This document shows, one piece after another, positions 1-11,475 of a stretch of 64,000 bases of DNA. Made by a program: the position numbers and the translations under genes. Origin of the DNA: Ottelia alismoides (taxonomy: Eukaryota; Streptophyta; Magnoliopsida; Alismatales; Hydrocharitaceae). The notes under the pieces were generated by a model that was given only the letters and a program-made list of their open reading frames with translations, searched no databases and was not told the origin of the DNA. Position 1 is the stretch's first letter, and the number at the start of each line of letters is the position of its first letter. The stretch lies in assembly GCA_037367405.1 (NCBI GenBank), contig JAZKJV010002617.1:248001-312000 (forward strand), read 5' to 3'.

Positions 1-1297
1 TGCGCATCAATTTCAACACATGTTCAAATACTGTACGCACAGGGGCATACATGCATTATTCAAAACATAAAGTTCATTCCATAACAGTCATAAAACTCAG
101 CCCTAAACATGCAAAAAGCCCACAAAAGTCACGCGTCGAAGCACGTGTAACCACAATACAGGGACTAAAGTACAAATACAAGAAACTACAGGTCCTGATA
201 TGTAAAACATCCAAGTGTGCTAATTCATTTAATAAACTAAACAATAACTGAAAGAAAATGCAGGGTGTCGGGCAAAAGTTACCCAGCCAAAGCGCGTGTG
301 GGTCGCGTGAGGGGTGACGTGTTAGGCGATGTGTGGCGGTGGTCATGCGGCTCTGATGATGCCTTCTAGAAGATTAGACGGTCCTGGCATGAAGGAGAAC
401 GTGGGGTGCACGTGGCCGTTAGATCATGGATCAAACGACCTGTCAGAGGCAGGCGACGAACGGCTCTGATGAAGTCTGGACATGAGGCTGAATACGACGG
501 TGAAGAGATGGTCAGGATGAACTCCTCCTGGGCGAACTTCTCTGGCGAGCTGGGAGTGCTCCGAGCATCCGATGGAAGATCGGGAATAAGGGTTCGTCTC
601 GCGATGACGTTCCGCGTCGGGTGGTGGTGGCCGATGAAGCTTCTAAATGTCCGATCCTCCGACGAGGGAGGGAGGACCTGGGCGACTCCAACAAGAAATG
701 CAAGATGCGACTAAGGGGGGTATCTCGCGCTTATTCACCTGCAAGAGAAAGATCGTGCTCTGAGGACGACTCCGACATGGGTTATTTGAGAGAAAGCAAA
801 GGGAAGCAGGGTGGTTTGGTGAAGGGGGGTCCCGGCAGAGGCGGCAGAAGGGACCGAGCCCGATCTTGTCTCGGATAGCCAAGATCGAGGTGATCAGATC
901 ATGGACGGAGGGTGACTATAAGTTGAGGTGCCTATCTATACGGATAGAGTGAGGTGACGGGGCTCTGCCCACTGGGGCGGAGCTGACGGAGCAAGATCAG
1001 AAGGATTAAAGCTACACGATGATCTAGGAGCTAACGAAGGTACCTGATGGAAGGAATCGTCTAGGCTAGAGATGCTGAGTCTCCTGGGATCTTCGTCTCG
1101 ATGGAGCAACGCCTCCAGAGGCTCGGGCTGCGCCGACGGCGGAGCTCGATGACGATGGTTGTCGGACCTAGGGCAAACACCTCCAAATCCTCGCGCAACA
1201 CGCTCAATCACTCGCTATCACTCGAGGTTGAAGGTGGAGGTCCTGGGAGTCAAAGATGGGGACCAAATGTGCGTGAATATGCGGCGAAAGGCGAAGC

Positions 1298-1304
1298 TAT
1301 ATAG
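1298..1304 (-). promoter_or_regulatory. TATA box of the A left LTR
   Basis: CTATATA on the minus strand, at the same place as 26693-26699 in the right LTR. It lies about 190 bp downstream, in element sense, of the paired W-box palindrome. The position is inferred from comparison with D (43631-43640). Confidence 0.55.
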
Positions 1305-1490
1305 TGGTGCTGATTTGATAAGAGAGGAGTGGAGCGTGCAGATGGATGCATGGAGCCCTAGCAAGAAGGTCGGGCCTGAATCCCAGATCATCAAGGTTTC
1401 ATCGGAGCTAGGGATTTAGGTGAATGGGAGGAGAAGTGATTCAGGAAAAAATGGGAGAAGTCGGGTCGAAACGAGGTTCAGATCATAAGT

Positions 1491-1534
1491 GGTCCAGGGG
1501 GGAGTTGACCGGGGGTCAACAATCCCCCGTGGAC
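1491..1534 (-). promoter_or_regulatory. Inverted W-box palindrome of the A left LTR
   Basis: A long imperfect inverted repeat runs from GGTCCA to TGGACC. Its centre is GTTGACC-GGG-GGTCAAC (1504-1520), two WRKY-type TTGACC cores facing each other. A CCAAT motif follows at 1534-1538. The same arrangement is in the right LTR and in D and F. Confidence 0.55.
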
Positions 1535-2334
1535 CAATCAGAATCCAGTATTTATTAATTATTTGTAAATTAATTAAAAATAATAAATGATTTTATTTCA
1601 AAATATTTTAAACATGAAAAATGTTTATTTATTTTCAAAGTATTTTTAGTTATATTTATTTATTTATTTGAAAAATAAATCATGTATATACATTATATTA
1701 TATTATATTATATACACGTATATATACCTATGTATTTTTCTTTTTTATTTTTAGTTATTTTATTTATGTATAATTATCCCAATTTTATATTTTATTTATT
1801 TACATCATAAAATTTGGGATATAGAATAATTTTTATTTTATTTTTATTAATTATTTACAAGGGTAAAATAAATAGTTCTTTTATTCTTATATACATGGTA
1901 TATGTACACTGAGGAGAGAGAAATTATTTATTTTTATTTTGAATTTTTTTCTCATTTCTATTTTATTTTTATAAATATATACAAATTGTGAGAAACACAT
2001 AAATATTTTTATTTTATGAAAATAAAATACATACATAAGAGGGGGAATATCTGTACATAGATGAATGACCCTATCTCTCTCTACTTATTTTATTTTGCGG
2101 TCAGGCCAATGATTGGCCTTCCCTTGGGTTCGGGTCACTCAATATTTATTCTAAATATATCCCTCTTTTTCTTTATTTCTTTATTCCTTTATTTTTGTAC
2201 AAAAACATGCTAATTATTGCTATTTACACAGCATGCAATTTGATAGTTTATTATATTTACAAATAATTACATGGTGTTTTGCAAAGATTTTTAGCTAAAA
2301 TAAAGGAATAAAGAGTGATGAATGGGGATTCATA

Positions 2335-2350
2335 ACCCCCCTATAATTTA
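2335..2350 (-). other. Polypurine tract of element A
   Basis: The plus strand reads ACCCCCCTATAATTTA, so the element strand has TAAATTATAGGGGGGT directly beside the 3' LTR, where plus-strand DNA synthesis is primed. The other elements have AAGTATAGGGGGA here. Confidence 0.8.
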
Positions 2351-4398
2351 CTTATGCTAGTCCCTTAGCAAACACTTATTTGAAAAAGAAGTGCAAAAAG
2401 TGAAAAGAAAAAGATGGGAAATCAAGATTGATTATTAAACTTTCCTTCATTAAAATGAAATATGGAGCTCAGTCAGACCTTTGGATTATTAATTTGTCGG
2501 AACCCTATTTGGACTTAAGCTTAAAACTTAACAGCCTCTAAGTTACACCAATCTATGGTCAAGACTTCTTAATAAACCAGATCAGAAAAAGTCTACATAC
2601 ACAAACTCCAATGACCATGAATCTTTCCTTGTACTATGTAAGTGATATGTAGCTCCTCACCTCAGAAGTGACAAAGAAACAATCTCCCTAAACCTAGTAA
2701 CTCTAATGCCTCGGTCTAGCAACTCTTTCCTCGAAGAGCGGGGTATTCCCTTCTAAGTTCAAGTACAACTGGCTCAAGAAGAGGGGGAAGAAGAGAATGG
2801 ACCATGACCAGTGTAGCCATGTTTCCCTGGGAGCTCTTACCAGTGTAGCTGAGTCTCCCGCTGCAAGCTTCATGAGATGGTCATGTGTAACATAAGCTTT
2901 TCTTTATGTGACTATATACACCCTGGTGGGATGATTAAATTTTCAATCTGACCCACCACTTTTTTGGAGTTTTTCTTTCTCTGCACTTTTTTTTATGTGC
3001 ACATGTACAACATGTCTACATGGTGCAACATATATACATAAGGAGTTTTTTCTCTTGAGCTTGTAGACTATCCCTCTTTTGAAGCTTTATTGCAACCCAC
3101 AACTCCGGTCTTTAGACTTCATCACGACCAGACCATGTTGAGACGCACTTCCTTCTCTATAATAAGAAGAGAGGTTCTGCCTAGAAGTACTACCCTCATA
3201 TGCTACCCCAAGCCAAAGGAAACTACCTCCTCACCACCTCATCTGTGGAGAGCTAAGTGTAAAGTGCTGGTGCAAGTAAAGACATTGTCTCTGAGAGTCG
3301 TGTGTGTTGTTAAGTGCTCTACTTAGGCTCATCAAGATGACATATGCTCATAGCCTAGTGGACTCAAAGAATTAAGACCCAATGGACCTGAAAAGTCTTA
3401 ATCCTAAGCCCTATAAGGTTCCTCTTAGAATTAGGTGGATTAAGGTCTTAACCAAGCTCCATTTTCCAATTTAATTCCAGACCAGTTTAAATATCAACCA
3501 TGATTTGGAAAAACTGTATAAATATTTACAAAGATGCAATTTTACAAAATTTTACAAATGTGCAAAATTTTTAAAAAATATTTGAAAACATGGATGTATG
3601 CATGAATGCGAAATTTTGCAAAATATTTACAAAAATTTACACAAGGTTTTTGCAAACGTTTTGTTTTTCAAACATTTTACAAAAATTTTGTACTATATAC
3701 ATAATTTTGATATCAAAGTATTTACAAAATATTTACACCAATCATTTTTACAATTATTTGTATAAAAATAATTTTTATAGCTAGATAGGTATGTACAAGA
3801 AGAATTTATGTACAAGGCAAATTTTTTAATTTTTATGGATTTTTAGCCATTTTATTAATTAACATACTCACATAAAGTAGAAGTTATGGCTAAAGTATAT
3901 ATGGAATGTATACGACACCCCCCTATACTTAGCTCGAACGATGTCCTCAGAGTAATCAAGAGCGATGTAGAAGACATAACTCGTTCTTAGTATAGGGATG
4001 TGAAAAGGAATGGTATGTACAAAGACGAATCAAAGAATAGAATAAAGAGGACTCGGTGTTTCCCCTATACTTAGGATCAAGTAATCCTAAGTATAGCAAG
4101 CTGTACATAAAGGGAAATTCGAGTGGAAGGATGTACAGGTTCTACCCCTCCATACTTAGGGTAAAATATCCCTAAGTATAGGAAGCAAAACAGAGGTAGA
4201 AAGAATCAATAGATACCCAAGAGTCCTACACCCCCTATACTTAGCATAAAGTACACCCTAAGTATAGCAAAATCATAAGATAAAGATGGGGTGTGGGACT
4301 AAAGAATAGAGTGATATGGACATCTGGATCTATACAAGTCGGAAAAACAATGATAATCAGGCGTGAGATGCACTAGATACGAATCAAGATACCACATC
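2351..4398 (-). other. 3' non-coding region of element A with conserved module
   Basis: No credible ORF lies between the end of pol and the polypurine tract, so there is no env-like gene. The part at about 2450-3480 is recognisably the same as 14640-15560 in B, 37640-38660 in F and the complement of 60580-61530 in C. Shared landmarks are a paired CCAGTGTAG motif (2810 and 2840), GAAGCTTTATTGCAACCCAC (3079), CTATAAGGTTCCTCTTAG (3411) and a stretch around GACCTTTGGATTATTAAT (2476). The part 3480-3880 is AT-rich simple sequence with tracts of TTTACAAA type. The rest is the hairpin array listed separately. Confidence 0.75.
3918..4268 (-). repeat. Array of four polypurine-tract-like hairpins, element A
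   Basis: Four copies of CCCCTATACTTAG (element sense CTAAGTATAGGGG) begin near 3918, 4062, 4147 and 4231. Each is followed by its own inverted copy. The clearest is CTATACTTAGGAT ... ATCCTAAGTATAG, a perfect 13-bp stem with a 6-base loop at 4065-4096. The first copy (3920-3996) is a longer imperfect stem of about 26 bp. Confidence 0.85.
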
Positions 4399-5660
4399 TC
4401 ATGCAAAGTAAATCGGGGCAACGTCAATGACCCGCGGCTCATGATCTAGATATGGCTTGAGCCGCTGACCGTTAACACAAAAGGTAGCATCAGAAGACAA
4501 CTCAGATATGTCAATACTCCCATTCTAATGTACCTTTCGAACCAAATACTGTCCCTTCCATTTGCTCTGTAGCTTCCCTGGAAATAAACGAAGATTAGCA
4601 TCGGACAACCATACTCTCTGTCTTGGATCAAACTGCTTGTGGCAGATATGAGAATCATGCCACTCCTTCACTCTCTCCTTATACTGTAGGATGCTCGAAA
4701 AGGATGTATCACGAAGCTCCTCCAGGGATGCTAACTCTACCCTCCTCTGATCTCCTACACTCACTAGATCCAAAAGTATATCAGTAACAACCCAAAGTGA
4801 CATATGTCTCTGCTCAACAGGTAAATGGCAGGGCTTGCCATAAATGAGGTGAAAGGGAGATGTGCCCAAACGCGTCTTGAAGGGCATCCTATATGCCCAC
4901 TAGACCGAGTCCAAAAGCTGTGACCAATCCTTTCGGTCAGGGCGAACGATCTTCTGCAATATAGTCTTGATCTCTCTATTGGACACTTCAGCAAGACCAT
5001 TCGTCTGAGGGTGATATGGAGTGGCTACTGGATGGTCTATGCTGAACTCGCTAGCAAGGGCCTTTACCTTGTCGTTGACGAAATGAGACCCCCCCATCAG
5101 ATATCAACAGTCGAGGTACCCCGAACCGTGAAATGATATTCTTCCTCAAAAATATGCAAACAGTCCTAGCATCTGCGGTTTGGTCGGGAATGACCTCAAT
5201 CCAACGGCTCACATAATCTACGGCCAACAGAATGTACTCAAATCCCTAACTCCTAGGGAATGGACCCATGAAATCGATGCCCCATGCGTCAAAAATCTCA
5301 CAGAAGTGTATGGGCTGCATCGGCATCATATCATGTTGTCTACAAGTGCCCATCCTCTAACAGTCAGTACACATCTTCATGAACTCATTAGAGTCCTTGA
5401 AGAGAGTTGGCCACCATAGGCTGGATTGGAGCACTTTCTGTGCCGTTCTCCTCCCTGAGTGATGTCCTCCTGCCTCAAGCTTGTGGCAGTAAGTAAGGAC
5501 GCTATGGTGCTCCTCCTGAGGAATGCACTGATGCTAGATACTATCCCCTCATTCATGATAAAGGACGGGATCCTCCCAATGGTAAAACTTGGCCTTCGCA
5601 AGGAAGGTTTCAAGTTTCTGTCTGGGCCAATTTTGTGGAACTTTCTTGGTGACAAGATAG
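4399..5660 (-). pseudogene. int: Integrase domain of element A (broken)
   Basis: Integrase cuts the target DNA and joins the retrotransposon cDNA to it. The zinc-binding HHCC region is visible at about 5350-5490 (HKLEAGGH and MCTDC). The catalytic triad is the D in GIDFMGPFP (codon 5273-5275), the D in ISDGGSHF (5096-5098) and the E in [12 protein letters not shown] (4987-4989). The last two are 36 residues apart, the D,D-35-E spacing of the family. PYHPQTNG and WAYR are typical of Ty3/gypsy. A run of seven C at 5089-5095, one base too many, shifts the frame right after the second catalytic Asp. TAG stops also interrupt it, for example before WAYR (4902-4904) and near 4526. No chromodomain is seen at the C-terminus, as expected for Athila. 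Confidence 0.88.
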
Positions 5661-5691
5661 TTCACAATATCGGCATACCATGGGAGAGAGG

Positions 5692-6114
5692 CTATAGCAA
5701 GGATCGCCTCATCTGGGAAGGTCTCACAAATAAGCTCAGTCTGCTCAAATCCTCAAGATACTCCAATCGGGAGAGATGATCCACCACCACATTCTTGACT
5801 CCAGGCTTATCCTTAATCTCTATATAAAACTCCTGGAGTAGAAGGATCCATCTCATCAATCTGGCTTTGGCATCCTTCTTTGCCATGAGGTACCTGATGG
5901 CAGTATGATTAGTATAGATGGTCACTCTAGATCCAATAATGTAAGATCTGAACTTATCTAGGGCGAAAACTACGGCTAGCATCTCCTTCTTTGTGATTGT
6001 GTAGTTCCGTTGAGCGATATCCAAAGTATGACTAGCGTAGTGAATAGCAAAGGGGACTCCATCCCTCCTCTGTCCCAGCACGACCCCCACAGCAAAATCA
6101 GAGGCATCCGTCAT
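5692..6114 (-). pseudogene. rnh: RNase H domain of element A
   Basis: This domain removes RNA from RNA:DNA hybrids during reverse transcription. The open stretch is 140 codons and begins with TDASDFAVG, which carries the first catalytic Asp. [10 protein letters not shown] carries the Glu. The usual YTDH motif reads [10 protein letters not shown], so a catalytic Asp has become Asn. The end VDHLSRL is the normal family boundary to the integrase part. The stretch is open but its upstream and downstream neighbours are broken, so I treat it as part of a dead polyprotein. Confidence 0.88.
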
Positions 6115-7266
6115 GATCTCGAATGGGAGAGACCAATTAGGTGGCTAGAGAACAGGAGCCTCTACAACACGACTCTTGAGAGTCTCAAATGACACAAGAC
6201 ACTTATCATCAACAAGGAACCCAGTGTCCTTCGTCAGCAGATCAGTCAATGGTCGGGCAAGCCTTCTGAAATCATGAATGAAGTGCCCATAGAAGCCAAC
6301 GTGCCCCAGAAAAGACCGTAACAGCCGCAAGTTGGATGGTGGATTGAGTTTTCTAATGACATCCACCTTGGCCGGATCAACCTCTATGCCCATGTTGGAG
6401 ATGATATGGCCAAGCCCCGTCCCTTGAGTCAGCATGAAGTGACTCTTCTCCCAAGCCAATACAAGGTGAACCTTTATGCATCGCTGAAGGAAGCGGTCGA
6501 AGAAGTCAAGACAAGAATCGAATCCGTCACCGTAGATCGAGAAATCATCCATGAAGGCATCAAAGCACTCCCCCACCATATCCGAAAATATGTACAACAT
6601 GCATCTCTAGAATGTCGCTGGAGCGTTGCACAATCCAAATGGCATGCGTCTGAAAGAATATGTCCCGAAGGGACAAGTAAATGTGGTCTTGTCTTGGTCC
6701 TCGGGCGTAGTGGCCACCTGATTGTATCCGAAGTACCTGTCCAAGAAACAGTAATGGCTCTTTCCTGCCAGCCTCTCAATAATCTGATCAATAAAGGGAA
6801 TGGAGAAATGATCCTTCTTGGTGGCCTAGTTCAATCATTTGTAGCCCACATAGACCCACCAAAAAGTGGGTACCCGGGTAGCGATCTCCTCTCCGGACTC
6901 ACTAACAACTGTGGTGATGCCCGTCTTCTTGGGCACCACATGCAACGGATTGACCCATTTGGAGTCGGAGATGGGGTAGATAAAATCAATGCTCCACCAT
7001 TTCGAGATCTCCTTCATGACAACTTCTCGAAGATTTGGGTTCAGCCGCCATTGGAACTCATGCGACGGCTTCACGTCCTCCTCGAGATAGATATGGTGGG
7101 AGCACAGGGTCGGACTTATCCCCTGGAGATCGGCTACACTCCATCCTATCGCCTTGCGGTTCTTTTCAAGAACCCCCATCAGACGGGATTCTTGCTCTCC
7201 AGTCAAATCAACGAAGATAATGGATGGGTACATCTCATGCTCACCCGCAAAGAACCTATACTTCAA
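6115..7266 (-). pseudogene. rt: Reverse transcriptase domain of element A (broken)
   Basis: This is the polymerase that copies element RNA into DNA. From N to C there are WVNPLHVVPKKTG, the damaged YRKLN region (stops at about 6831-6845 between VGYK and ATKKDHF), FRRMPFGLCNAPATF, and the catalytic box FDAFMDDFSIYG with the two Asp retained (about 6540-6560). SFLGHVGFYGHFI and ARPLTDLL follow. A TAG sits exactly where family members have Gln after NAPATF (6610-6612). The palm motifs are well preserved although the frame is closed. Confidence 0.92.
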
Positions 7267-7320
7267 CGACGACGGTAGCGGCTTCAGCTCTGGACAAGTA
7301 GGTGCTGGCAGATCTGGCCT

Positions 7321-8391
7321 CTAAAAAGTCTGAGTAAATGCAGCCAAATCTGCATGGGAGAATGAGAACTCTCGCTCGCAATCTGAATCTAGCGAAGGCT
7401 GCTCTGTTGATGTGTCTCTGCTTTGTGTGGGATCAACCTCCTCCCTAGTTGTACACTCAATAGAAGTCAGACAAGGTATCAAATCATCAAACTCTGCCCA
7501 GTCTATATCTGACTCCGAGGGATTTGTATCAGAATCACAACAAACATCTGCCTCACGATCGGGAATCGGCTCTTCTACCTGAGATGTATCCTGGACCAGG
7601 AATACGCTCTCCAAGCTATCCTCTGCTATCATCTGTGCATCAACAAACTCTGAAGGTGAGAGGATGGCATGTGCTACTGGGTCTTCCCAAACTGCCTCGT
7701 CATCTGTAATCACAAAATCGCAGTCCTGGTGGAAGTCTCGCCATGCATCTGTCATCTACTATGAATCGGAAGTCGGCTTTGCGCAAGTTGAATCTATAGC
7801 TCTAGTCTCCTCAATCGTCTCTATTTGTATACTCTCGCCCTCGACGCGAAAGTACACCTTCCCTCTATCATGGTCGGATACTGCCTTGGTTGTGGCCAAG
7901 AATGGGCGTCCTAAAATGATGGGGGTATCGGTCACAGACTCAGGGATCTCCATGTCCAACACAACAAAGTCCACGGAGAATTTCAATCCCTGAATCATGA
8001 CAACAACGTCCTTCAGCAACCCCTTTGGCCTCTTGACAGATCGATCAGTAAATTGAAGGACCATCCTGCTCTATCGGAGAGGGCCCAACTCGAAACGGTC
8101 GAGAATGGCTGTCGAAAGTAGGTTGATCGAAGAACCATTGTCTAATAGAGTGCGATCGAACCTCTGCTCATGGATATGGCATCTGACATACAAGGCTCCT
8201 GCATCTGGCCTCTTAACTGGCAGACGGTTCTGAATCGCGAAACATGTGGCACGAGTAAGCACATAGATCTCTGACTGATGGTTCCGCCTCTTCCTCCTAA
8301 CTATGGTCCTGTCTCTGAGTGATCGCTGGAAGAGAGGTATGCGCTCCAAGACCTCCTGTAGAGTCAGTTGTATCTGAAATCTGTCCATCAT
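7321..8391 (-). pseudogene. pro: Aspartic protease region of element A
   Basis: A retropepsin-type protease that would cleave the polyprotein. It begins after a basic stretch (RDRTIVRRKRRNH). The active-site motif is LLDNGSSINLLS, where the usual DSG/DTG reads DNG, with the catalytic Asp kept. The flap side FADRSVKRPKGLL (partly in a neighbouring frame) and the C-terminal ILGRPFLATTKAV are typical. An acidic tail (7321-7755) joins it to the reverse transcriptase. A frame break lies near 8064-8071, just after the active-site half. D has the same region with an intact LLDSGSSINLLP. Confidence 0.85.
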
Positions 8392-8462
8392 ATGCTGGCT
8401 GAACTCTATCTGATGGTTCTTTTCTGATTTTCTTTTTTATTCCTTTTAGCCAAGTGTAGTGC

Positions 8463-9122
8463 TCAGGGAAAGGGGACAACAGGGTCCTTCTCAGATGAAG
8501 GACTAGGAGAGGGTCTGGAATGATCATGAACAACAGAATCCACACATACATCATCAAGCAACACAGGTGGATCTGAAAACAATAAACCCTTTCCTTTATT
8601 TGCAGAAATGTCCTGAGATACATGTACTGAAGGAAAAACATGACTAGTAGAACGGTAAATGGTGGCCTCAGTACCACCCTCGGCATCTGGACTCGCGACA
8701 TCAGTACCGTGCTCTGGCTCAACAACTGGTCTGGTGGCATCAGTACCACCTCCTCCAACTGGAATCGCGATGGCCTCAGTACCGTCGGCTGGATCAACAT
8801 CCATGGTGGAATCAGCACCACCATCATCATCTATAGCTACATCAGTACCGCTCTCCTCCTTGCTTGGTGCTCCTGGTGTGGCGTGGGGTCGTCGCTCAGA
8901 CGAGGCGTCGCCTGCTGGCATCCTACCGCTCCTAAGTGTAACAAAATCAGCATCTAACATGTACGCAGAGATATCACCAAGTGAAGCACTAGGAGTGGTA
9001 ATCTCAGTGAACTCTACCTGCTCAGGCTTCCTCTTGAGGTAATTCAGGTTCGGCTCGATCTGGGCAGGGATGGCGGCCTTCCCTCTCACAATCTCCCTCA
9101 TCTCATGACGGAACTCATCCAT
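8463..9122 (-). pseudogene. gag-protease linker with GTEA repeats, element A
   Basis: An open 219-codon stretch, MDEFRHEMREIVRGK onward, corresponds to 49483-50226 of D. After a helical start it is acidic and low in complexity, built on a repeated (G)GT(E/D)AT motif with variable spacing. I know no function for it; position suggests a spacer between Gag and protease. Confidence 0.7.
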
Positions 9123-11142
9123 CTCCCGTCAAAAAGTAGCCTGCTGCTCGGACATGAGACGGGCTAGATCATCCAAGGTTGGGTTCTCATAGGTCGGCCC
9201 ATGAGAACCTGATGGGTTGCCTCGCTGGTAGTGTGGTTGTTGCTGCTGGTAAGAGTGAGAGGGGTACTGAGGATGATATTGCTGCTGAGGCTGCTCTCGC
9301 CTCCAAGGCTGTCCATGCTGATAGGGACGACGACCATACTGCTCTCTCTGGGATGACTGCTGCTGGTGTACTGGGGGTTGTTGGTGAGTCTCTCACTGCT
9401 GGCCGTACTGGTCACCCTGAACTGGAGGCTGCTGCTGGGAACTGGTGCCTCTGGCCGACCAGCGGAATCTGAGATGGTCTCGTCAGATATCGGGATGGGG
9501 TCGGTCATACCAAATCCCGTTGACATCCATCAATGGCTCCTACTCTTAGGTGGGTGGGGGGAGTACTACCAGGGGCTGATCCAGCTGGTAGACCACCATC
9601 TGTGTGTCATGGGATGGTGGTGTCTGCTGGTAGTACTGCGGTGGCTGTTGGTACGACTCTGCCTGTACAAGGTGAACCCGTTTAGGCTGACAGGAGTGTT
9701 GGGACGAGCTGCCACTGCTGCTCGGATCTCTTCGTGACCTGAGACGGAGCTGAGAAGCCGTCTGTACCTCCTGGAGACGCATGAGCTGTGTCTTCATGTC
9801 ACTCAACGTTTGTGCCATCTGATCCATCTGCGATATGCCCTGGAACTGCTTCTTCTCAATCAACTTGATCCGGTCCAGCTTCTCGCTGATGATGTCCATG
9901 TCTGCGACTGTGAACTCTGCCTGTGCGGCTGTCGCTAACGAAGTGGATGGACCGGTGTCGACCCGTGCTATCCTCTGAAACTGCACGACCTGTGGCTGGG
10001 GGCGTCCTTGAGTGTAGAGTCGGGTCTGGGACATCACTGTATAGTTCTTGGCCATCTCCTCATAGATGGCCCAGACCTGATCCTCATCATTGGCGAAGTA
10101 GGAACCACCACAAGAAGCATTCACTAAGCCCTGCAGTTGTGGTGTCAGTCCGCAAAAGAAGCTCTAAACTAGGTTCAGCTTCGAGATATCATGGTGCGGG
10201 CATCTGTTAGTAAGCTCTCTGAACCTCTCCCATGCCTCATGGAACTGCTCATTGGGGAGAATGGAGAAGTTGTTGATAAGGGCCCTCGCTGCATTGGTCC
10301 GCCCGAGTGGATAGTACTTGTTCAAGTACTCGGTGCGGAGCTGCTCCTAGGTAGTCACAAATCTCCCCAAATACTTCAACCAGTTGGCTGCTCTTTCGAC
10401 CAGGGAGAAAGGAAAAGCAATCATCCGAATAGTATCCTCGTCCACCTACCGATTGTGGACGATGCTGCAGATCATCTCGAACTCCTGGAGATGAAGATGT
10501 GGCTCCTCAGTCGCGATCCCATGGAATCGAGGAAGGAGCTGAATCGTCTGTGGGGGGAACTTGAAGTCCCCCACGATCGCTGGAAGTACGATCCTCGGTG
10601 TGTAAGCATCGATCTGGGGTTGTGCAACTCCCGCATCGGTCTAGCTGCTGCTGCCGACTGGACTGGCTCCTCAGGATGATCTGGTCCTCTCTCTCTCCAT
10701 ATGCTCTCGGCTGATCTCTAGCTGCTCTCAGCCTCTCCATCTCCTGGTGCATCTCCATCATGAAAGCTCCCTGATTTCAGGTCTGACGTTGCATCGTCTC
10801 AAGGGAAGCTATCAGGGTGTTGTTGATATCATCCTGGTCCAACACATATGTCGTCGTCTATGGTCTTGGACCATCAATGCGCTTCTCACTGTTGGCCATG
10901 GTCTCTACAAAGGCAAAAGACCCAAACTCGGGTGCTGATAAATCATCTGTCTGCCATCTCTGATCTGGCACTGGCACTGGTATCTCAGAAGTGGAAGAAG
11001 GGTGGTCAAGGGGGAACAAGGTGGAATCGAACTCGGGTTCGGAGAGAGGGTCTCGGCTGTCACAAACCAACCTAGATGAACGGGATGGAGTGTTAAAAAG
11101 TGGTGCAGCCAAAGGCTGCATAAGAGACCTCCTGCCCATCAT
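9123..11142 (-). pseudogene. gag: Gag of element A (broken)
   Basis: Gag forms the virus-like particle that packages element RNA. Starting at MMGRRSLMQPLAAPLF, the pieces are an acidic N-terminal part, a helical part before THRW (about 10600), the retrotransposon Gag domain around GLVNASCGGSYFANDEDQVW (about 10120-10440), a coiled-coil-like IISEKLDRIKLIEKKQFQG, and a Q/P/Y-rich tail containing VNGIWYDRPHPD and RDHLRFRW, a motif typical of Athila Gag. I see no CCHC zinc knuckle. Stops interrupt it, including a TGA at about 9483-9485 where D reads CGA and a TGA near 9390. Confidence 0.85.
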
Positions 11143-11475
11143 CTTGATCTGGCGAGTCAGGCGGATGAGATCTGGAAAACACTTAAGATGAGCAAACAAA
11201 CCCCAGGTTCACCAACACAACACGGAGCTGATTACCGTAAGAGATCGGTCGATTATCTTGTCAATTGTATTTTAGGTGATAATGTTAGTCTATCAGAGAG
11301 GTTACACAAACTGATGGGAATCCAATCCTCCCAACAGACTGTCCCGTATAAATGGCTGGTAGTCTGATCGGAGATCGGATATGGCTCTATCCTAGTGTGC
11401 GAGTCTCTCTCTCGCTCATTCAAACCAGACAATGAGGGGGTTGCTCTCCCCAAGACAAATTTTTAGGTGTAGTGT
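11143..11475 (-). other. Leader of element A, gag-proximal part
   Basis: Non-coding leader between gag and the point where B was inserted. It contains the motif GGGGAGAGCAACCCC on the element strand (11437-11451), shared with the leaders of B, C and D, and the stretch TTGACAAGATAATCGACCGA (11252-11271) also found before the D gag. Confidence 0.75.
11471..11475. repeat. Left target-site duplication of element B
   Basis: AGTGT here is repeated at 23298-23302 on the other side of B. Removing B and one copy rejoins the leader of A so that it aligns with the D leader without a gap. Confidence 0.9.

Larger units (their letters stand above)
1..2334 (-). repeat. Left (3') LTR of element A, partial
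   Basis: It repeats about 25385-27697 with roughly 9% divergence. In element sense it starts with a degenerate TGATGAAT palindrome near 2315-2334, followed by an AT-rich U3 (1540-2310), a GC-rich promoter and R stretch (about 260-1540), and U5, which is missing because the window starts inside the LTR. Open frames on both strands in the GC-rich part do not match between the two LTR copies and are not genes. Confidence 0.9.
4399..11142 (-). pseudogene. gag-pol: gag-pol polyprotein of element A (decayed)
   Basis: The whole coding region of an Athila-type element can be followed on the minus strand from the conserved start MMGRRSL (11142) to a final TGA at 4399-4401 after a tail ending APIYFA. 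The order is gag, Q/P/Y-rich segment, acidic GTEA linker, protease, reverse transcriptase, RNase H, integrase, which is the Ty3/gypsy order. Many in-frame stops and frameshifts break it, so it cannot make a full polyprotein. The start is set by matching MMG(R/W)RSL in D and E rather than by the longest open frame, which reaches further upstream to 11199. Separate entries give the domains. Confidence 0.9.

Noticed and set aside
2351..4398. An env-like third ORF, known from some Athila elements
   Set aside because: No open frame with signal peptide or membrane segment was found between pol and the polypurine tract in A, nor in the equivalent parts of B, C or F.
6406..7278. A 290-codon plus-strand frame
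   Set aside because: It is antisense to the A reverse transcriptase, whose conserved motifs are on the minus strand; the plus-strand frame resembles nothing I know.
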